Part shown: positions 6,692 through 15,974 of the stretch, piece after piece
Numbering within the stretch: the first letter of the stretch is position 1
Layout: the number at the start of each line of letters is the position of its first letter
DNA from: Nocardioides euryhalodurans
GTDB taxonomy: Bacteria > Actinomycetota > Actinomycetes > Propionibacteriales > Nocardioidaceae
Direction: 5' to 3'
Length of the DNA: 64,000 nucleotides
Assembly: GCF_004564375.1 (NCBI RefSeq)
Contig: NZ_CP038267.1
Coordinates: 310,001-374,000 of the forward strand
Notes under the pieces: model-generated
What the model was told of the DNA's origin: nothing
The model's input: the letters and a program-made list of their open reading frames with translations, nothing else
Database searches by the model: none
Program-made: the position numbers and the translations under genes

Positions 6692-9447
6692 GGCGCGTAG
6701 TCCGGGTCGGCGGCGGGAGCGTCAGGGCTTGCGCCGGCGCCGGCGTACGCCTGGTTGGACCAGTTCTCCAGCTCGCTCATCACCGCGGCGTGCTTGTCGA
6801 CGCACACCACGCACAGGTCGCCCTTGTTGGCGCGGGCCATGGCGTGGCGGACCGCCTCGATCTCCTCGAGCACGACCTCGACCTGCTTGCAGCGGGCGCC
6901 GGCGGCGATCGCCTCCTGCACGCCCTCGCGCACCAGCTCCGCCGTGGCACCACGCTCACGGCCCCGGAGGGCCTCGTCCTCGCGCACGATGACGACGTCG
7001 AAGTGCTGGGCCGCGATCTCGCCGAGCTCGCGCATGTCGGCGTCACGCCGATCGCCCGCGGTGGCGATGATGCCGATCCGCGAGGGTCGCGCCAGCTCGT
7101 GGGAGGACGAGAGCGACTCGCCGACCCGGTCGACGAAGTCGCCGAGCATCCGCATGCCGGGTGCGTTGTGGCAGTAGTCGACGATGACGTTGACGCCGTT
7201 GACCTCGACCTCGTTGAGCCGTCCGGGGGAGAGGTAGTAGTTCGTCGAGAAGGTCCGCAGGCCCTGCCGGATGTCGTGCAGCGGGGCTCCGGCGGCGAAG
7301 GCGGCGGCCGCCGCGGCCAGGGAGTTCTGGACGTTCATCCGCGCACGGCCGTTGAACGTGGCGGGCAGCAGGTGGGTCCACGCGAGCTGCATCTCGCGCC
7401 GCCCGTGCTTGACCACGATCATCTCGCCGCGGTCGGACGGGTTGAGGACCAGCGCCTTGCCACCGCGACGGCAGTGGGCGTCGATCATGTCGCGCACCTC
7501 CGAGCCCGGCTCGGACATCGAGAACCACACGACCTCGCCGCTGCACTTGCGCCGCATCTCGCGGACCAGCGGGTCGTCGGCGTTGAGCACCGCGGAGCCC
7601 GTACGCGGGACCGCCTCGACCACGACCGCCTTGACGTCCGCGAGCTGCTCGACGGTGTCGATCCCGCGCAGCCCGAGGTGGTCGGGCTGCACGTTGAGGA
7701 CGACGGCGACGTCGTTGCGCTCGTAGCCGAGGCCCTCGCGGAGGATGCCGCCGCGGGCGACCTCGAAGACCGCGAAGTCGACACGCGGGTTCTGCAGCAC
7801 CATCCGTGCCGACCGCGGCCCGGACGCGTCGGCCCGGATCAGCAGCCGCTCGTCGATGACGACGCCGTCGGTCGAGGTCATGCCGACCTTGCGGCCCATG
7901 CCCTTGAAGACGTGGGAGATCATCCGGGACGTCGTGGTCTTGCCGTTGGTGCCGGTCACCGCCACGATCGGGATCCGCGAGGGGGCGCCCGGCGGGAACA
8001 GCATGTCGACGACGGGCTTGGCGATGAACTGCGGCTCGCCGATCGTCGGGTGGGTGTGCATCCGGAAGCCGGGTGCGGCGTTGACCTCGCAGATGGCGCC
8101 GCCGGTCTCGCGGACCGGCTCGGTGATGTCGGGGCAGATGAAGTCGATGCCGGCGATGTCGAGCCCGATCATCTGGGCCGCCTCCTCGGCGATCTCGACG
8201 TTCTCCGGGTGGGCCTCGAAGGTCCGGTCGATGGAGATGCCGCCCGTCGACATGTTGCCGGTGAGGGCCAGCTTGACCATCTCGCCCTCCTCCGGGACGG
8301 ACGTCAGCGTGTGCCCCTGGCCGGCGAGCACCTCCTGGGCGGCCGCGTCCATCTTGATCCGGGTGAGGACCTTCTCGTGGCCCACGCCGCGGCGCGGGTC
8401 GGCGTTGGTGTCCTCGACGAGCTGCTCGACGGTCGAGGAGCCGTCGCCCACCACGTGGGCCGGCACCCGCTCGGCGATCGCGACCATCCGGCCGTCGATG
8501 ATCAGGCAGCGGTAGTCCTTGCCGGTCACGAAGCTCTCGACGATGACCCAGCCGCGTCGCGACTGCTCCTCGGCGATCGGGAACGCCTCGCGCACGGCGT
8601 CCTCGTCCTGCAGGTCGAGGCAGACGCCGCGGCCGTGGTTGCCGTCGAGCGGCTTCACCACGACGGGGTAGCCGATCCGGCCGGCGACACGGACGGCCTG
8701 GTCGGCCGTACGGACCGACTCCTGCTTGGGCACGGGCAGCCCGGCGGCGCCGAGCAGCTTGGTGGTGAGGTCCTTGTCGGAGGCCACGTCGACCGCGATG
8801 GAGGACGTCTCGGAGGTCATCGTGGCGCGGATCCGCTTGGCGTGGACGCCCTGGCCGAGCTGGACGAGGGAGTGCTGGTTGAGGCGCAGCCACGGGATGT
8901 CACGCGAGACGGCCTCGTCGACGATCGCCTGCGTGGAGGGGCCGAAGGCCGTCCGCTCGGCCCGCTTGATGAACGCCTCGAGCTCGGCGTCCCAGTCGAA
9001 GTCGGGGTCGCCCTCGACGAGGTGGTTGACCAGGCGTACCGCGAGCCGCCCGGCGGCCAGGCCGACCTGCTCGTCGACGTACCCGTAGATCACGTTGTAG
9101 ACGCCCGGGCGGTCCTTGACCATCCGGGTCTTGCCGCGCCGGATGTCGTGGCCGACGACCTGCTGGAGGGCGAGGGCGCAGTGCTCGGCGACGTGGCCCA
9201 GCCAGGTGCCCTCGTTGAGTCGCTCGACGAAGCCGCCGCGCCGCCCGCGCGAGCAGGAGTGCTCACGCAGCCCGGGCAGCATCTGCAGCAGGTGGTCGGT
9301 GAAGTCGGGGAGGGTGTTGGTGGGGTGCTGCTCGAGCACGCCGAGGTCGACGACCAGGTGGATCGCCTTCTCGTACGACCAGACGTTGGCGCCGCGGTAG
9401 ACCCGGGTCTCGAGGATCGTGAGGTCGGGAGTGGGACGTTCGGTCAT
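6676..9447 (-). CDS. cphA: Cyanophycin synthetase CphA
   Basis: 923 residues, in the range for bacterial CphA. Domain order: N-terminal domain (~1-160, VYRGANVWSY), ATP-grasp (~215-475, with SDKDLTTKLL and VVKPLDGNHGRGV) that adds Asp to the backbone, then a Mur ligase module (~485-880, P-loop TGTNGKTTT near 494-502 and EVARGGILREG) that adds Arg to the Asp side chain. Product: multi-L-arginyl-poly-L-aspartate, a nitrogen reserve. The ATG overlaps the cphB stop by 4 bp, so the two are translationally coupled. Confidence 0.95.
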   Translation of the reverse strand: MTERPTPDLTILETRVYRGANVWSYEKAIHLVVDLGVLEQHPTNTLPDFTDHLLQMLPGLREHSCSRGRRGGFVERLNEGTWLGHVAEHCALALQQVVGHDIRRGKTRMVKDRPGVYNVIYGYVDEQVGLAAGRLAVRLVNHLVEGDPDFDWDAELEAFIKRAERTAFGPSTQAIVDEAVSRDIPWLRLNQHSLVQLGQGVHAKRIRATMTSETSSIAVDVASDKDLTTKLLGAAGLPVPKQESVRTADQAVRVAGRIGYPVVVKPLDGNHGRGVCLDLQDEDAVREAFPIAEEQSRRGWVIVESFVTGKDYRCLIIDGRMVAIAERVPAHVVGDGSSTVEQLVEDTNADPRRGVGHEKVLTRIKMDAAAQEVLAGQGHTLTSVPEEGEMVKLALTGNMSTGGISIDRTFEAHPENVEIAEEAAQMIGLDIAGIDFICPDITEPVRETGGAICEVNAAPGFRMHTHPTIGEPQFIAKPVVDMLFPPGAPSRIPIVAVTGTNGKTTTSRMISHVFKGMGRKVGMTSTDGVVIDERLLIRADASGPRSARMVLQNPRVDFAVFEVARGGILREGLGYERNDVAVVLNVQPDHLGLRGIDTVEQLADVKAVVVEAVPRTGSAVLNADDPLVREMRRKCSGEVVWFSMSEPGSEVRDMIDAHCRRGGKALVLNPSDRGEMIVVKHGRREMQLAWTHLLPATFNGRARMNVQNSLAAAAAAFAAGAPLHDIRQGLRTFSTNYYLSPGRLNEVEVNGVNVIVDYCHNAPGMRMLGDFVDRVGESLSSSHELARPSRIGIIATAGDRRDADMRELGEIAAQHFDVVIVREDEALRGRERGATAELVREGVQEAIAAGARCKQVEVVLEEIEAVRHAMARANKGDLCVVCVDKHAAVMSELENWSNQAYAGAGASPDAPAADPDYAPQSEG

Positions 9448-10418
9448 CGGTCGTCTCCGTCCTGTCGGTGGGGCTGAAGCCTGGACCTGGTGCGGGCGAG
9501 GCGTCGGCGAAGCGCCGCCGGGGAGGCGTCGCCGGCCGCGATGTCACGGGCCATCTGGCGCATGTCGTGCTGGGCCTCGGCCAGCTCGGCCTCGTCCTCG
9601 GGGTCGACCGCCCACTGCTGCGGCAGCAGCTCGCGGGCCGTGAGGTCGTACGTCGCCCCCTCGGGCAGCACGTGCAGCGTGACGCCGCTGGCCAGCAGCG
9701 GGCTGGAGCGCTGGGCCTCGTAGGCGTTGGTGACCATGCGGGCGGGGTCGAAGATCGTGACCGAGCCGCGACCGCTGACCCTGAGCAGCTGCCGGCCGTC
9801 GCTCTCGGTCACCACCGCAGCGGTGTCCTCGTCGACGCCGATCCCGAGCAGCTGCGGCGACTGGGCGACGATCATCAGCAGGCGTCCGTAGCGGTTGCGC
9901 TGGTCGAAGTGCTGGTCGATCACGGCCGACTCGAGCAGCCCCAGACCCGCGGCGACCTGGGTCATCCGCTGCTTGGGCGTGGCGCCCGGGCCGCCGAAGG
10001 CGACCATGTGGGAGGACTGGATGCTGGCCCCGGCGGAGGTGCCGGCGACGACCACGCCGTCGCGGTGGGCCTCGTGGATCGCCTCGCCCAGCGGGGTGCC
10101 GCTGATGATCGAGGACAGCTTGAGCTGGTTGCCGCCGGTCATGAAGATGCCGGTGGCGCCGTGCAGGCGGGCGACGAGGTCGGCGTCGTGGGCGTCCTCG
10201 CGCGACTCGGGACGGACGGGCACGACCTCGGCGGCCCCGAGCTTGCGGAAGACGGCGTCGTAGACCTCCACGACGGCGTCGCCGAGGGACGACGCGGTCG
10301 GGATGACGGCGATCCTGGCCTCCGCTCCGCCGCTCGCGTCGACGAACTCCCGCAGGATCGTGGGCCGACGCAGCTTGTCCTCGGCGCCACCGATGATCAT
10401 GAGAGGTCCGGGAGGCAT
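9444..10418 (-). CDS. cphB: Cyanophycinase CphB (peptidase S51)
   Basis: 324 residues. Exo-acting serine peptidase that degrades cyanophycin to beta-Asp-Arg dipeptides. Start MPPGPLMIIGGAEDKLR matches the family N terminus; the nucleophile lies in GTSAGAS (Ser ~127), preceded by TGGNQ. The family is intracellular and no signal peptide is seen. TAGCCT on the minus strand (10426-10431) ends 7 nt before the ATG, suggesting leaderless initiation of a cphB-cphA operon. A long C-terminal extension rich in Arg, Glu and Ala may be specific to this lineage. Confidence 0.93.
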   Translation of the reverse strand: MPPGPLMIIGGAEDKLRRPTILREFVDASGGAEARIAVIPTASSLGDAVVEVYDAVFRKLGAAEVVPVRPESREDAHDADLVARLHGATGIFMTGGNQLKLSSIISGTPLGEAIHEAHRDGVVVAGTSAGASIQSSHMVAFGGPGATPKQRMTQVAAGLGLLESAVIDQHFDQRNRYGRLLMIVAQSPQLLGIGVDEDTAAVVTESDGRQLLRVSGRGSVTIFDPARMVTNAYEAQRSSPLLASGVTLHVLPEGATYDLTARELLPQQWAVDPEDEAELAEAQHDMRQMARDIAAGDASPAALRRRLARTRSRLQPHRQDGDDR

Positions 10419-10451
10419 GACAGGGAGGCTAGCGGCTGCCACAGTGGGCGC

Positions 10452-10958
10452 GTGCAGCCGCGTCGACTCCTCGTGATCCGCCACGCCCGGGCCGGCCAGT
10501 CGGGCACCACCGATGCCGAGCGGCCCCTCGCCGACGAGGGGGTCCGTGACGCCGAGTCCGCCGGCACCTGGCTCGCCGGGCAGGGCCTCCGCCCCGACCA
10601 CGCGCTCGTCTCCGCGGCGACCCGGGCGGCCCAGACCTGGGACGCGCTCGCCCGCGGCGCGGGCTGGGAGCTGGCGCCCGACCTGTCGCGGGCCCTCTAC
10701 ACCGCCGAGCCGGAGACCGCGCTCGACCTCGTGCGCGAGGTGCCCGAGGAGGTGGTCACGGTCGCGGTGGTGGGCCACAACCCGACCATGGGGTCGATGG
10801 CGCAGCTCCTCGACGACGGTGACGGCGACCCCGACGCCACGAACGACCTGGTCGCCTCGGGTTTCCCCGCGGGCGCCGTCGCGGTCTTCGAGCTGGACGG
10901 GGCGTGGGGGGACCTGGCGTGGGCCGGTGCCCGGCTGGTGGGCTACCGCGGCCCCTGA
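10452..10958 (+). CDS. SixA-like histidine phosphatase
   Basis: 168 residues. The phosphohistidine motif is RHARAG (family RHG/RHA) right after the first strand, with SAATRAAQTW and VGHNPTM carrying the second Arg and second His of the active site. Related proteins dephosphorylate phosphohistidine (SixA) or small phosphoesters. The start is GTG 10452, which gives VQPRRLLVIRHA. Divergent from cphB with a 33-bp intergenic region. A 10-bp hairpin follows immediately after the stop. Confidence 0.87.
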   Translation: MQPRRLLVIRHARAGQSGTTDAERPLADEGVRDAESAGTWLAGQGLRPDHALVSAATRAAQTWDALARGAGWELAPDLSRALYTAEPETALDLVREVPEEVVTVAVVGHNPTMGSMAQLLDDGDGDPDATNDLVASGFPAGAVAVFELDGAWGDLAWAGARLVGYRGP

Positions 10959-10995
10959 CCGGTCAGCCCCTGGTGGCCATCAAGCGGCTGACCGG
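10959..10995 (+). terminator. Hairpin after the SixA-like gene
   Basis: CCGGTCAGCC (10959-10968) pairs perfectly with GGCTGACCGG (10986-10995) across a 17-nt loop, starting at the base after the TGA. No U tract, as usual in this genome. The convergent serB gene ends at 11058. Confidence 0.6.
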
Positions 10996-11057
10996 CGCCG
11001 TGGCCTGCAGGCGTGACCGGTCGGCGGGGTGATGGCGTGCGGAAGTGCCCGGCGAGC

Positions 11058-12272
11058 TCAGAGCGGGGGAGCCGGGGTGGTGAAGCCTGCCTCCTCGTCG
11101 GCGGCCTCGATCTCCTCGCGGGAGATCCCGAGGAGGTACATGATCGCGTCGAGGTACGGGACGTTGACCGAGGTGTCCGCCGCTTCCTGGACGACCTGCT
11201 TGGCGTTGTAGGCGATGCCGAGTCCGGCCGCGGCGAGCATGTCGAGGTCGTTGGCGCCGTCGCCGATCGCGATCACGGCCTCGGCCGGTACGCCGACGGC
11301 GTCGGCGAAGCGGCGCAGGGCGGTCGCCTTGCCCGCCCGGTCGACCACGTCGCCCACGATGCGGCCGGTGAGCCGGCCGTCGACGATCTCGAGCTCGTTG
11401 GCGTGGGAGTAGTGGATGCCCAGCGCCTCGGCCAGCCGGTCGGTGATCTGCGAGAAGCCCCCCGACACCAGCGCGAAGCGGTAGCCGAGGCGACGCAGCA
11501 CCCGGACCATGGTCCGCGCCCCGGGGGCGAGCACGAGGTCGTCGTACACCTGGTCGAGGGCGGTGGCCGGCACTCCCTCGAGGAGCGCGACCCGCGACCG
11601 CAGCGACTCCTCGAAGTCGAGCTCGCCCGCCATCGCCTGCTCGGTGACCCGGGCCACCTCCTCGGCCTGCCCGGCGTGCTCGGCGAGCATCTCGATGACC
11701 TCGCCCTGCACGAGCGTGGAGTCGACGTCGAGCACGATCAACCGCATCCCGCGTCGCATCAGGTTCGCGGGCTGGACGGCCACGTCGATGCCCTGGGTGG
11801 CCGCCTCGGCCGCGAGCAGGGCCCGGAGCCGGTCGGGGTCGGCACCCGAGACGTGCAGGTCGATGGCGGTGACCGGGTAGCGGGCCATCCGCTCGATGCG
11901 GTCGATGTTGGCGCCGCTGTCGGCGATCCGGCCCGCCACGGCTGCCATGTGGCCCGCCTTGAGGGGGGTGCCGATCACGGTCACGTGCGATCGCCCCTGC
12001 GAGCGGGCCAGGTTGTCACCGACGCCGCGGTCGACGTCGACCCCCATGTCGAGGGCGGCCGCGGTCTCCTCGACCGCGGCGCGCAGCTTCTTCCAGTCGC
12101 GCGGCGCGCGGACCAGGACGCCGAGGATCAGCCGGCGGCGCAGCACGATCTGCTCGATGTCGAGGACCTCGACGCCGGCGCCACTGAGGGTGGTGAAGAT
12201 CGCGGACGTCACACCGGGCCGGTCCTTGCCGCTCAGCGTGATGAGGAGGGTCTTCGGGGCTTCGTGGTCCAT
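11058..12272 (-). CDS. serB: Phosphoserine phosphatase SerB with ACT domains
   Basis: 404 residues. Two N-terminal ACT-like regulatory domains (~5-80 and ~95-165, first strand LLITLSGKDRPGVTS) precede a HAD phosphatase with nucleophile motif VLDVDSTLVQG (first Asp ~180), SGGFSQ (motif II Ser), and IGDGANDLDM (motif IV). Removes phosphate from phosphoserine in serine biosynthesis; the ACT domains are the site of serine feedback in mycobacterial SerB2. TAGCCT on the minus strand ends 9 nt before the ATG. Monocistronic. Confidence 0.95.
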   Translation of the reverse strand: MDHEAPKTLLITLSGKDRPGVTSAIFTTLSGAGVEVLDIEQIVLRRRLILGVLVRAPRDWKKLRAAVEETAAALDMGVDVDRGVGDNLARSQGRSHVTVIGTPLKAGHMAAVAGRIADSGANIDRIERMARYPVTAIDLHVSGADPDRLRALLAAEAATQGIDVAVQPANLMRRGMRLIVLDVDSTLVQGEVIEMLAEHAGQAEEVARVTEQAMAGELDFEESLRSRVALLEGVPATALDQVYDDLVLAPGARTMVRVLRRLGYRFALVSGGFSQITDRLAEALGIHYSHANELEIVDGRLTGRIVGDVVDRAGKATALRRFADAVGVPAEAVIAIGDGANDLDMLAAAGLGIAYNAKQVVQEAADTSVNVPYLDAIMYLLGISREEIEAADEEAGFTTPAPPL

Positions 12273-12333
12273 CGCGGGACGAGGCTAGCGCCGTCGGGGT
12301 CGGCTGTGGGCGGTGGCTCGTAGCGTGGCCCGC

Positions 12334-12690
12334 ATGAGCCACCTCCACCACACCATCGACTACGTCGAGCTGGCCGTCTCCGACCTGCCCGCGACCCGTG
12401 CCTTCTACTCCTCGGCCTTCGGCTGGGAGTTCAACGACTACGGCGACACCTACGCCGGCATCCGCTCCGCGGACGGCACCGGGGAGGTCGGCGGGCTCAA
12501 CGCCACAGCGACCCCGGCCCGGGGCGGACCGCTGGTCCTGCTCTGGTCCGCCGACCTCGACGCGACGGTCCGCGCCGTCGAGGCGGCGGGTGGCGAGGTC
12601 GTCGCCGGACCCTACGAGTTCCCGGGCGGCCGTCGCTTCCACTTCCTCGACCCCAGCGGCAACGAGCTGGGCGTCTGGGCCGACGCCTGA
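12334..12690 (+). CDS. VOC (glyoxalase/bleomycin resistance) family protein
   Basis: 118 residues, one vicinal-oxygen-chelate module of beta-alpha-beta-beta-beta halves: HHTIDYVELAVSDLPATRAFYSSAFGWEF and, at the C terminus, GRRFHFLDPSGNELGVW. Potential metal ligands are the N-terminal His and Glu pairs. Substrate unknown; single-domain VOC proteins dimerise. TAGCGT at 12321-12326 ends 7 nt before the ATG, so the ATG 21 bp downstream of the first possible in-frame start is chosen. It abuts the stop of the next, convergent gene. Confidence 0.85.
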   Translation: MSHLHHTIDYVELAVSDLPATRAFYSSAFGWEFNDYGDTYAGIRSADGTGEVGGLNATATPARGGPLVLLWSADLDATVRAVEAAGGEVVAGPYEFPGGRRFHFLDPSGNELGVWADA

Positions 12691-13419
12691 TCAGCCCGGC
12701 GGCCACACCTCGGGGGAGCACGCCGCGACCAGGGCGCGGCGCGAGGCACGCTCGAGGGGGTCCAGCGCCGCCCGCCGCCGGGCGATCTCGCCGACCGACA
12801 CCGCGGCCCCGTCGTCCGCGAGCGCCACGTCGACGATCGCCGCCGCTGACAGGGCACGGCCGGCCAGCTCGACGCAGCGGGCGGGGGTGCCCTCGGGTGC
12901 GGGGAGCGGCTCGCGCCGGTCCGGGCCCATGAGCAGGTCCGCGGCCTCCGGGCGCCAGCGGGCGACGTCGAGCGCTGCCAGGTCGTTCGCCGTCTCGATG
13001 ATCGCTCGCCGGAGCGCCCGGTCGGTCTCGCCCACGTCGGGCAGCTGCCGCCGCGCAGCAGGGAGCAGCCGCCACGTCACGACCTCGGTCCCGACGTCCG
13101 GGACGAGCGCGAGCCCGGCGGCGGGCGCCACCACCGCCTCGCCGTGCTCGAGCGCGAGGTCGTTGAGCTCCCGTGGTCCTCCGAGCCCCAGCGGGTCTCC
13201 CTCGACCGGCAGCGCCAGCCCGCAGTCTGTCGCGCCCGCGGCCCGGAGCCGGCCGAGCAGCTCGACCAGCGGCTCGCCACCCGGTCCGCAGTGCAGACGG
13301 CCGTCGGCGGCGACCGCGTCGAGGGCCAGGTCGGTGACGGTCCGCCCGCGCAGCCACGCGGTCGCCCACCACGCGACCCTGCCCGACACGGGCAGCGTGT
13401 GCAGGTCGGAGTCGCTCAC
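12691..13419 (-). CDS. Conserved actinobacterial protein of unknown function
   Basis: 242 residues, GTG start (VSDSDLHTLPVSG). No domain recognised. The sequence is soluble, rich in Ala/Leu/Arg, with a conserved-looking GPGGEPLVELLGRLRAAGATDCGLALP block and a C-terminal helical part ending in PEVWPPG. Codon usage fits the neighbours, and coding on this strand is supported by GC3 and by its tight fit between flanking genes. Divergent from the ABC ATPase gene with about 57 bp between them. Confidence 0.65.
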   Translation of the reverse strand: MSDSDLHTLPVSGRVAWWATAWLRGRTVTDLALDAVAADGRLHCGPGGEPLVELLGRLRAAGATDCGLALPVEGDPLGLGGPRELNDLALEHGEAVVAPAAGLALVPDVGTEVVTWRLLPAARRQLPDVGETDRALRRAIIETANDLAALDVARWRPEAADLLMGPDRREPLPAPEGTPARCVELAGRALSAAAIVDVALADDGAAVSVGEIARRRAALDPLERASRRALVAACSPEVWPPG

Positions 13420-13476
13420 GGCGCGCGACGATACGCGCCGCCGGGTAGCGGGGGAGCGGTGGATAGGGTGACCGCC

Positions 13477-14277
13477 ATGGTCGCTGTCGTGGAGTTCGCG
13501 GGCGTGACGGTGCGCCGGGGCGGTGCCACCCTGCTCGACTCCGTCGACTGGGAGGTCGCCGAGGACCAGCGCTGGGTGGTGCTGGGCCCCAACGGAGCCG
13601 GCAAGACCACGCTGCTGCAGGTCGCCTCCGCCCAGCTGCACCCGACCGTGGGGGTCGCGGGCATCCTCGACGAGGTGCTCGGCACCGTCGACGTGTTCGA
13701 GCTGCGGCCCCGGATCGGGCTCACGAGCGCCGCGCTCGCCGAGCGGATCCCGCGCGACGAACGTGTCCACGACGTGGTGGTCTCGGCGTCCTACGGCGTC
13801 GTCGGCCGCTGGCGCGAGGCCTACGACGAGCTCGACCACGAGCGCGCCGACGAGCTCCTGGTCGAGGTCGGCGTACGCCATCTCGCGGAGCGCACGTTCG
13901 GCACCCTCAGCGAGGGGGAGCGCAAGCGGGTGCAGGTGGCGCGCGCGCTGATGACGGACCCGGAGCTGCTGCTCCTCGACGAGCCGGCAGCGGGCCTGGA
14001 CCTCGGCGGTCGCGAGGACCTCGTCAACACGCTCTCGGTCCTGGCCGACGACCCGGCCTCGCCCGCCACGGTGCTGGTGTCCCACCACGTCGAGGAGATC
14101 CCCCCGGGGTTCACCCACGCGATGCTGCTGCGGGAAGGGCGCGTCGTCGCGTCCGGTCCGATGGAGGAGGTCGTGACCGAGGAGGCGCTCAGCGACACCT
14201 TCGGCATGCCCCTGGGCCTGTCCTCGGAGGACGGCCGCTTCAGCGCCCGGCGGCGGACGCCGCGGCGCGCACTCTGA
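13477..14277 (+). CDS. ABC transporter ATP-binding protein (YlmA/ModF-like, no partner permease)
   Basis: 266 residues. Walker A GPNGAGKTT (~35-43), signature LSEGERKRVQ, Walker B LLLLDEPAAGLDL and switch His in SHHVEEIP are complete. The phrase VHDVVVSASYGVVGRW and the SHHVEEIPPGFTH switch region resemble stand-alone ATPases of the YlmA/molybdate-like group that occur without a permease gene. No membrane component is adjacent. TAGGGT at 13464-13469 ends 7 nt before the ATG. Confidence 0.85.
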   Translation: MVAVVEFAGVTVRRGGATLLDSVDWEVAEDQRWVVLGPNGAGKTTLLQVASAQLHPTVGVAGILDEVLGTVDVFELRPRIGLTSAALAERIPRDERVHDVVVSASYGVVGRWREAYDELDHERADELLVEVGVRHLAERTFGTLSEGERKRVQVARALMTDPELLLLDEPAAGLDLGGREDLVNTLSVLADDPASPATVLVSHHVEEIPPGFTHAMLLREGRVVASGPMEEVVTEEALSDTFGMPLGLSSEDGRFSARRRTPRRAL

Positions 14278-14317
14278 ACCAGCCGTGGGATCGGGTGCCG
14301 CCGGATAGGGTTGCGGC

Positions 14318-14779
14318 ATGGACTGGATCCGCGAACACATGACGGAGTCGTGGCTCGCGCTGGCCATCGTGCTCGGTGTTGCGGAGATGTTCTCCCTGGA
14401 CCTGGTCCTGATCATGCTCGCCACCGGCGCGCTCGGCGGGATGGTGGCCTCGTTCTTCACGGACTCGTTCGCGATCGCCGCGGTGGTCGCCCTGATCACC
14501 TCGGTCGGGATGCTCGCCGTGGTGAGGCCCGGCCTCGCCCGCAAGCTCGACCACGGGCCAGAGCTGCGCCTGGGGCACCGCAAGCTGGTCGGGACGCAGG
14601 GGATCGTGACCGAGACCGTCACCTCGCTGACGCCGGGCCGGGTCCGGCTCTCGGGCGAGCTCTGGAGCGCCCAGCCCTACGACGAGACGCTCACCATCGA
14701 GTCGGGTGAGACCGTGGAGGTGTTCGAGATCCGCGGCGCCACCGCGTACGTCCACCCCGTCCCACGCCTGGAACCATGA
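14318..14779 (+). CDS. NfeD-like membrane protein
   Basis: 153 residues. Two to three N-terminal hydrophobic segments (about 12-85) precede a soluble OB-fold domain, LVGTQGIVTETVTSLTPGRVRLSGELWSA, typical of NfeD C-terminal domains. NfeD proteins partner SPFH proteins in membrane microdomains, and an SPFH gene follows 25 bp downstream. TAGGGT at 14306-14311 ends 6 nt before the ATG. Confidence 0.88.
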   Translation: MDWIREHMTESWLALAIVLGVAEMFSLDLVLIMLATGALGGMVASFFTDSFAIAAVVALITSVGMLAVVRPGLARKLDHGPELRLGHRKLVGTQGIVTETVTSLTPGRVRLSGELWSAQPYDETLTIESGETVEVFEIRGATAYVHPVPRLEP

Positions 14780-14804
14780 CCGCCATCCACTCGGAGGAGA
14801 TCTG

Positions 14805-15974
14805 ATGCCCACCTTGCTCATCGTGTTGGCGCTGCTCGCGGTGTTCGCCATCGTGATGCTGGCCAAGACCGTGAAGATCATCCCGCAGGCGCGGGCCGGC
14901 ATCGTCGAGCGGTTCGGGAAGTACCAGCAGACCCTCGACGCGGGCCTCAAGATCATCGTCCCCTTCATCGACAAGGTCCGTTACCTCATCGACCTGCGTG
15001 AGCAGGTGGTCAGCTTCCCGCCGCAGCCGGTCATCACCGAGGACAACCTCGTGGTGTCGATCGACACCGTCATCTACTTCCAGGTGACCGACCCGGTCGC
15101 GGCGACGTACGAGATCGCCAACTACATCCAGGCCGTCGAGCAGCTCACCATGACCACCCTGCGCAACATCGTGGGTGGCATGGACCTCGAGCAGACCCTG
15201 ACCAGCCGCGAGGAGATCAACACCGGGCTGCGTGGCGTCCTCGACGAGGCCACCGGCAAGTGGGGCATCCGCGTCAACCGCGTGGAGATCAAGGGGATCG
15301 ACCCGCCGCCCTCGATCAAGGACTCGATGGAGAAGCAGATGCGCGCCGACCGCGACAAGCGGGCGCTGATCCTCACCGCCGAGGGCCAGCGGCAGTCGGC
15401 CATCCTCACGGCCGAGGGCTCCAAGCAGTCCGCCATCCTCAACGCCGAGGGCGACCGGGAGTCGCAGATCCTGCGCGCGCAGGCGGACCGCGAGTCCCAG
15501 ATCCTGCGCGCCCAGGGTGAGGGGCAGGCGATCCAGACCGTCTTCCAGGCGATCCACGACGGGCAGCCGGACCAGAAGCTGCTGGCCTACCAGTACCTCC
15601 AGATGATGCCCAAGATCGCCGAGGGCGAGGCCAACAAGGTGTGGGTCATCCCCTCCGAGATCACCAAGGCGCTGGAGGGCCTCGGCTCCTCGATCCACGA
15701 GGTCGCCGGGATCCCGCAGGACGCGACGCCCCGCAAGCGTGTCGACATGGGGCCGAGCGAGCCGCAGCTGGCCGGAACCGCCGGTGACAAGGAGCTCAGC
15801 GGCGCCAACAAGGCGGTCCAGGAGGCCATCGAGGCGGCGGCCAAGGCCGCCAACCCCGGTGCCGAGCGGAAGGCGTCGCCCGTCCCCGAGCCTGACCCGC
15901 TGACCGACGACCTGCCCGACGACGCACCCCCGCCGCAGGGCCCGCCGTCGCCGGGGGCGCCTCCGACCGCGTGA
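14805..15974 (+). CDS. SPFH/Band 7 domain protein (stomatin/QmcA-like)
   Basis: 389 residues. An N-terminal membrane anchor (residues 2-20) is followed by the SPFH domain (KIIPQARAGIVERFGKYQQTL through ~160, including DPVAATYEI and LDEATGKWGIRVNRVEIK), then a heptad-rich stretch where the units TAEGQRQSAI, TAEGSKQSAI, NAEGDRESQI and RAQADRESQI repeat, and a disordered Pro/Ala-rich tail. It forms membrane-bound oligomers. Strong Shine-Dalgarno (GGAGGAG) 6 nt before the ATG. Probably cotranscribed with nfeD and the TauE-like gene. Confidence 0.92.
   Translation: MPTLLIVLALLAVFAIVMLAKTVKIIPQARAGIVERFGKYQQTLDAGLKIIVPFIDKVRYLIDLREQVVSFPPQPVITEDNLVVSIDTVIYFQVTDPVAATYEIANYIQAVEQLTMTTLRNIVGGMDLEQTLTSREEINTGLRGVLDEATGKWGIRVNRVEIKGIDPPPSIKDSMEKQMRADRDKRALILTAEGQRQSAILTAEGSKQSAILNAEGDRESQILRAQADRESQILRAQGEGQAIQTVFQAIHDGQPDQKLLAYQYLQMMPKIAEGEANKVWVIPSEITKALEGLGSSIHEVAGIPQDATPRKRVDMGPSEPQLAGTAGDKELSGANKAVQEAIEAAAKAANPGAERKASPVPEPDPLTDDLPDDAPPPQGPPSPGAPPTA

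Noticed and set aside
6367..9477. A long plus-strand open frame opposite cphA
   Set aside because: Mirror of the cphA codons; the minus strand encodes a complete ATP-grasp plus Mur ligase protein.
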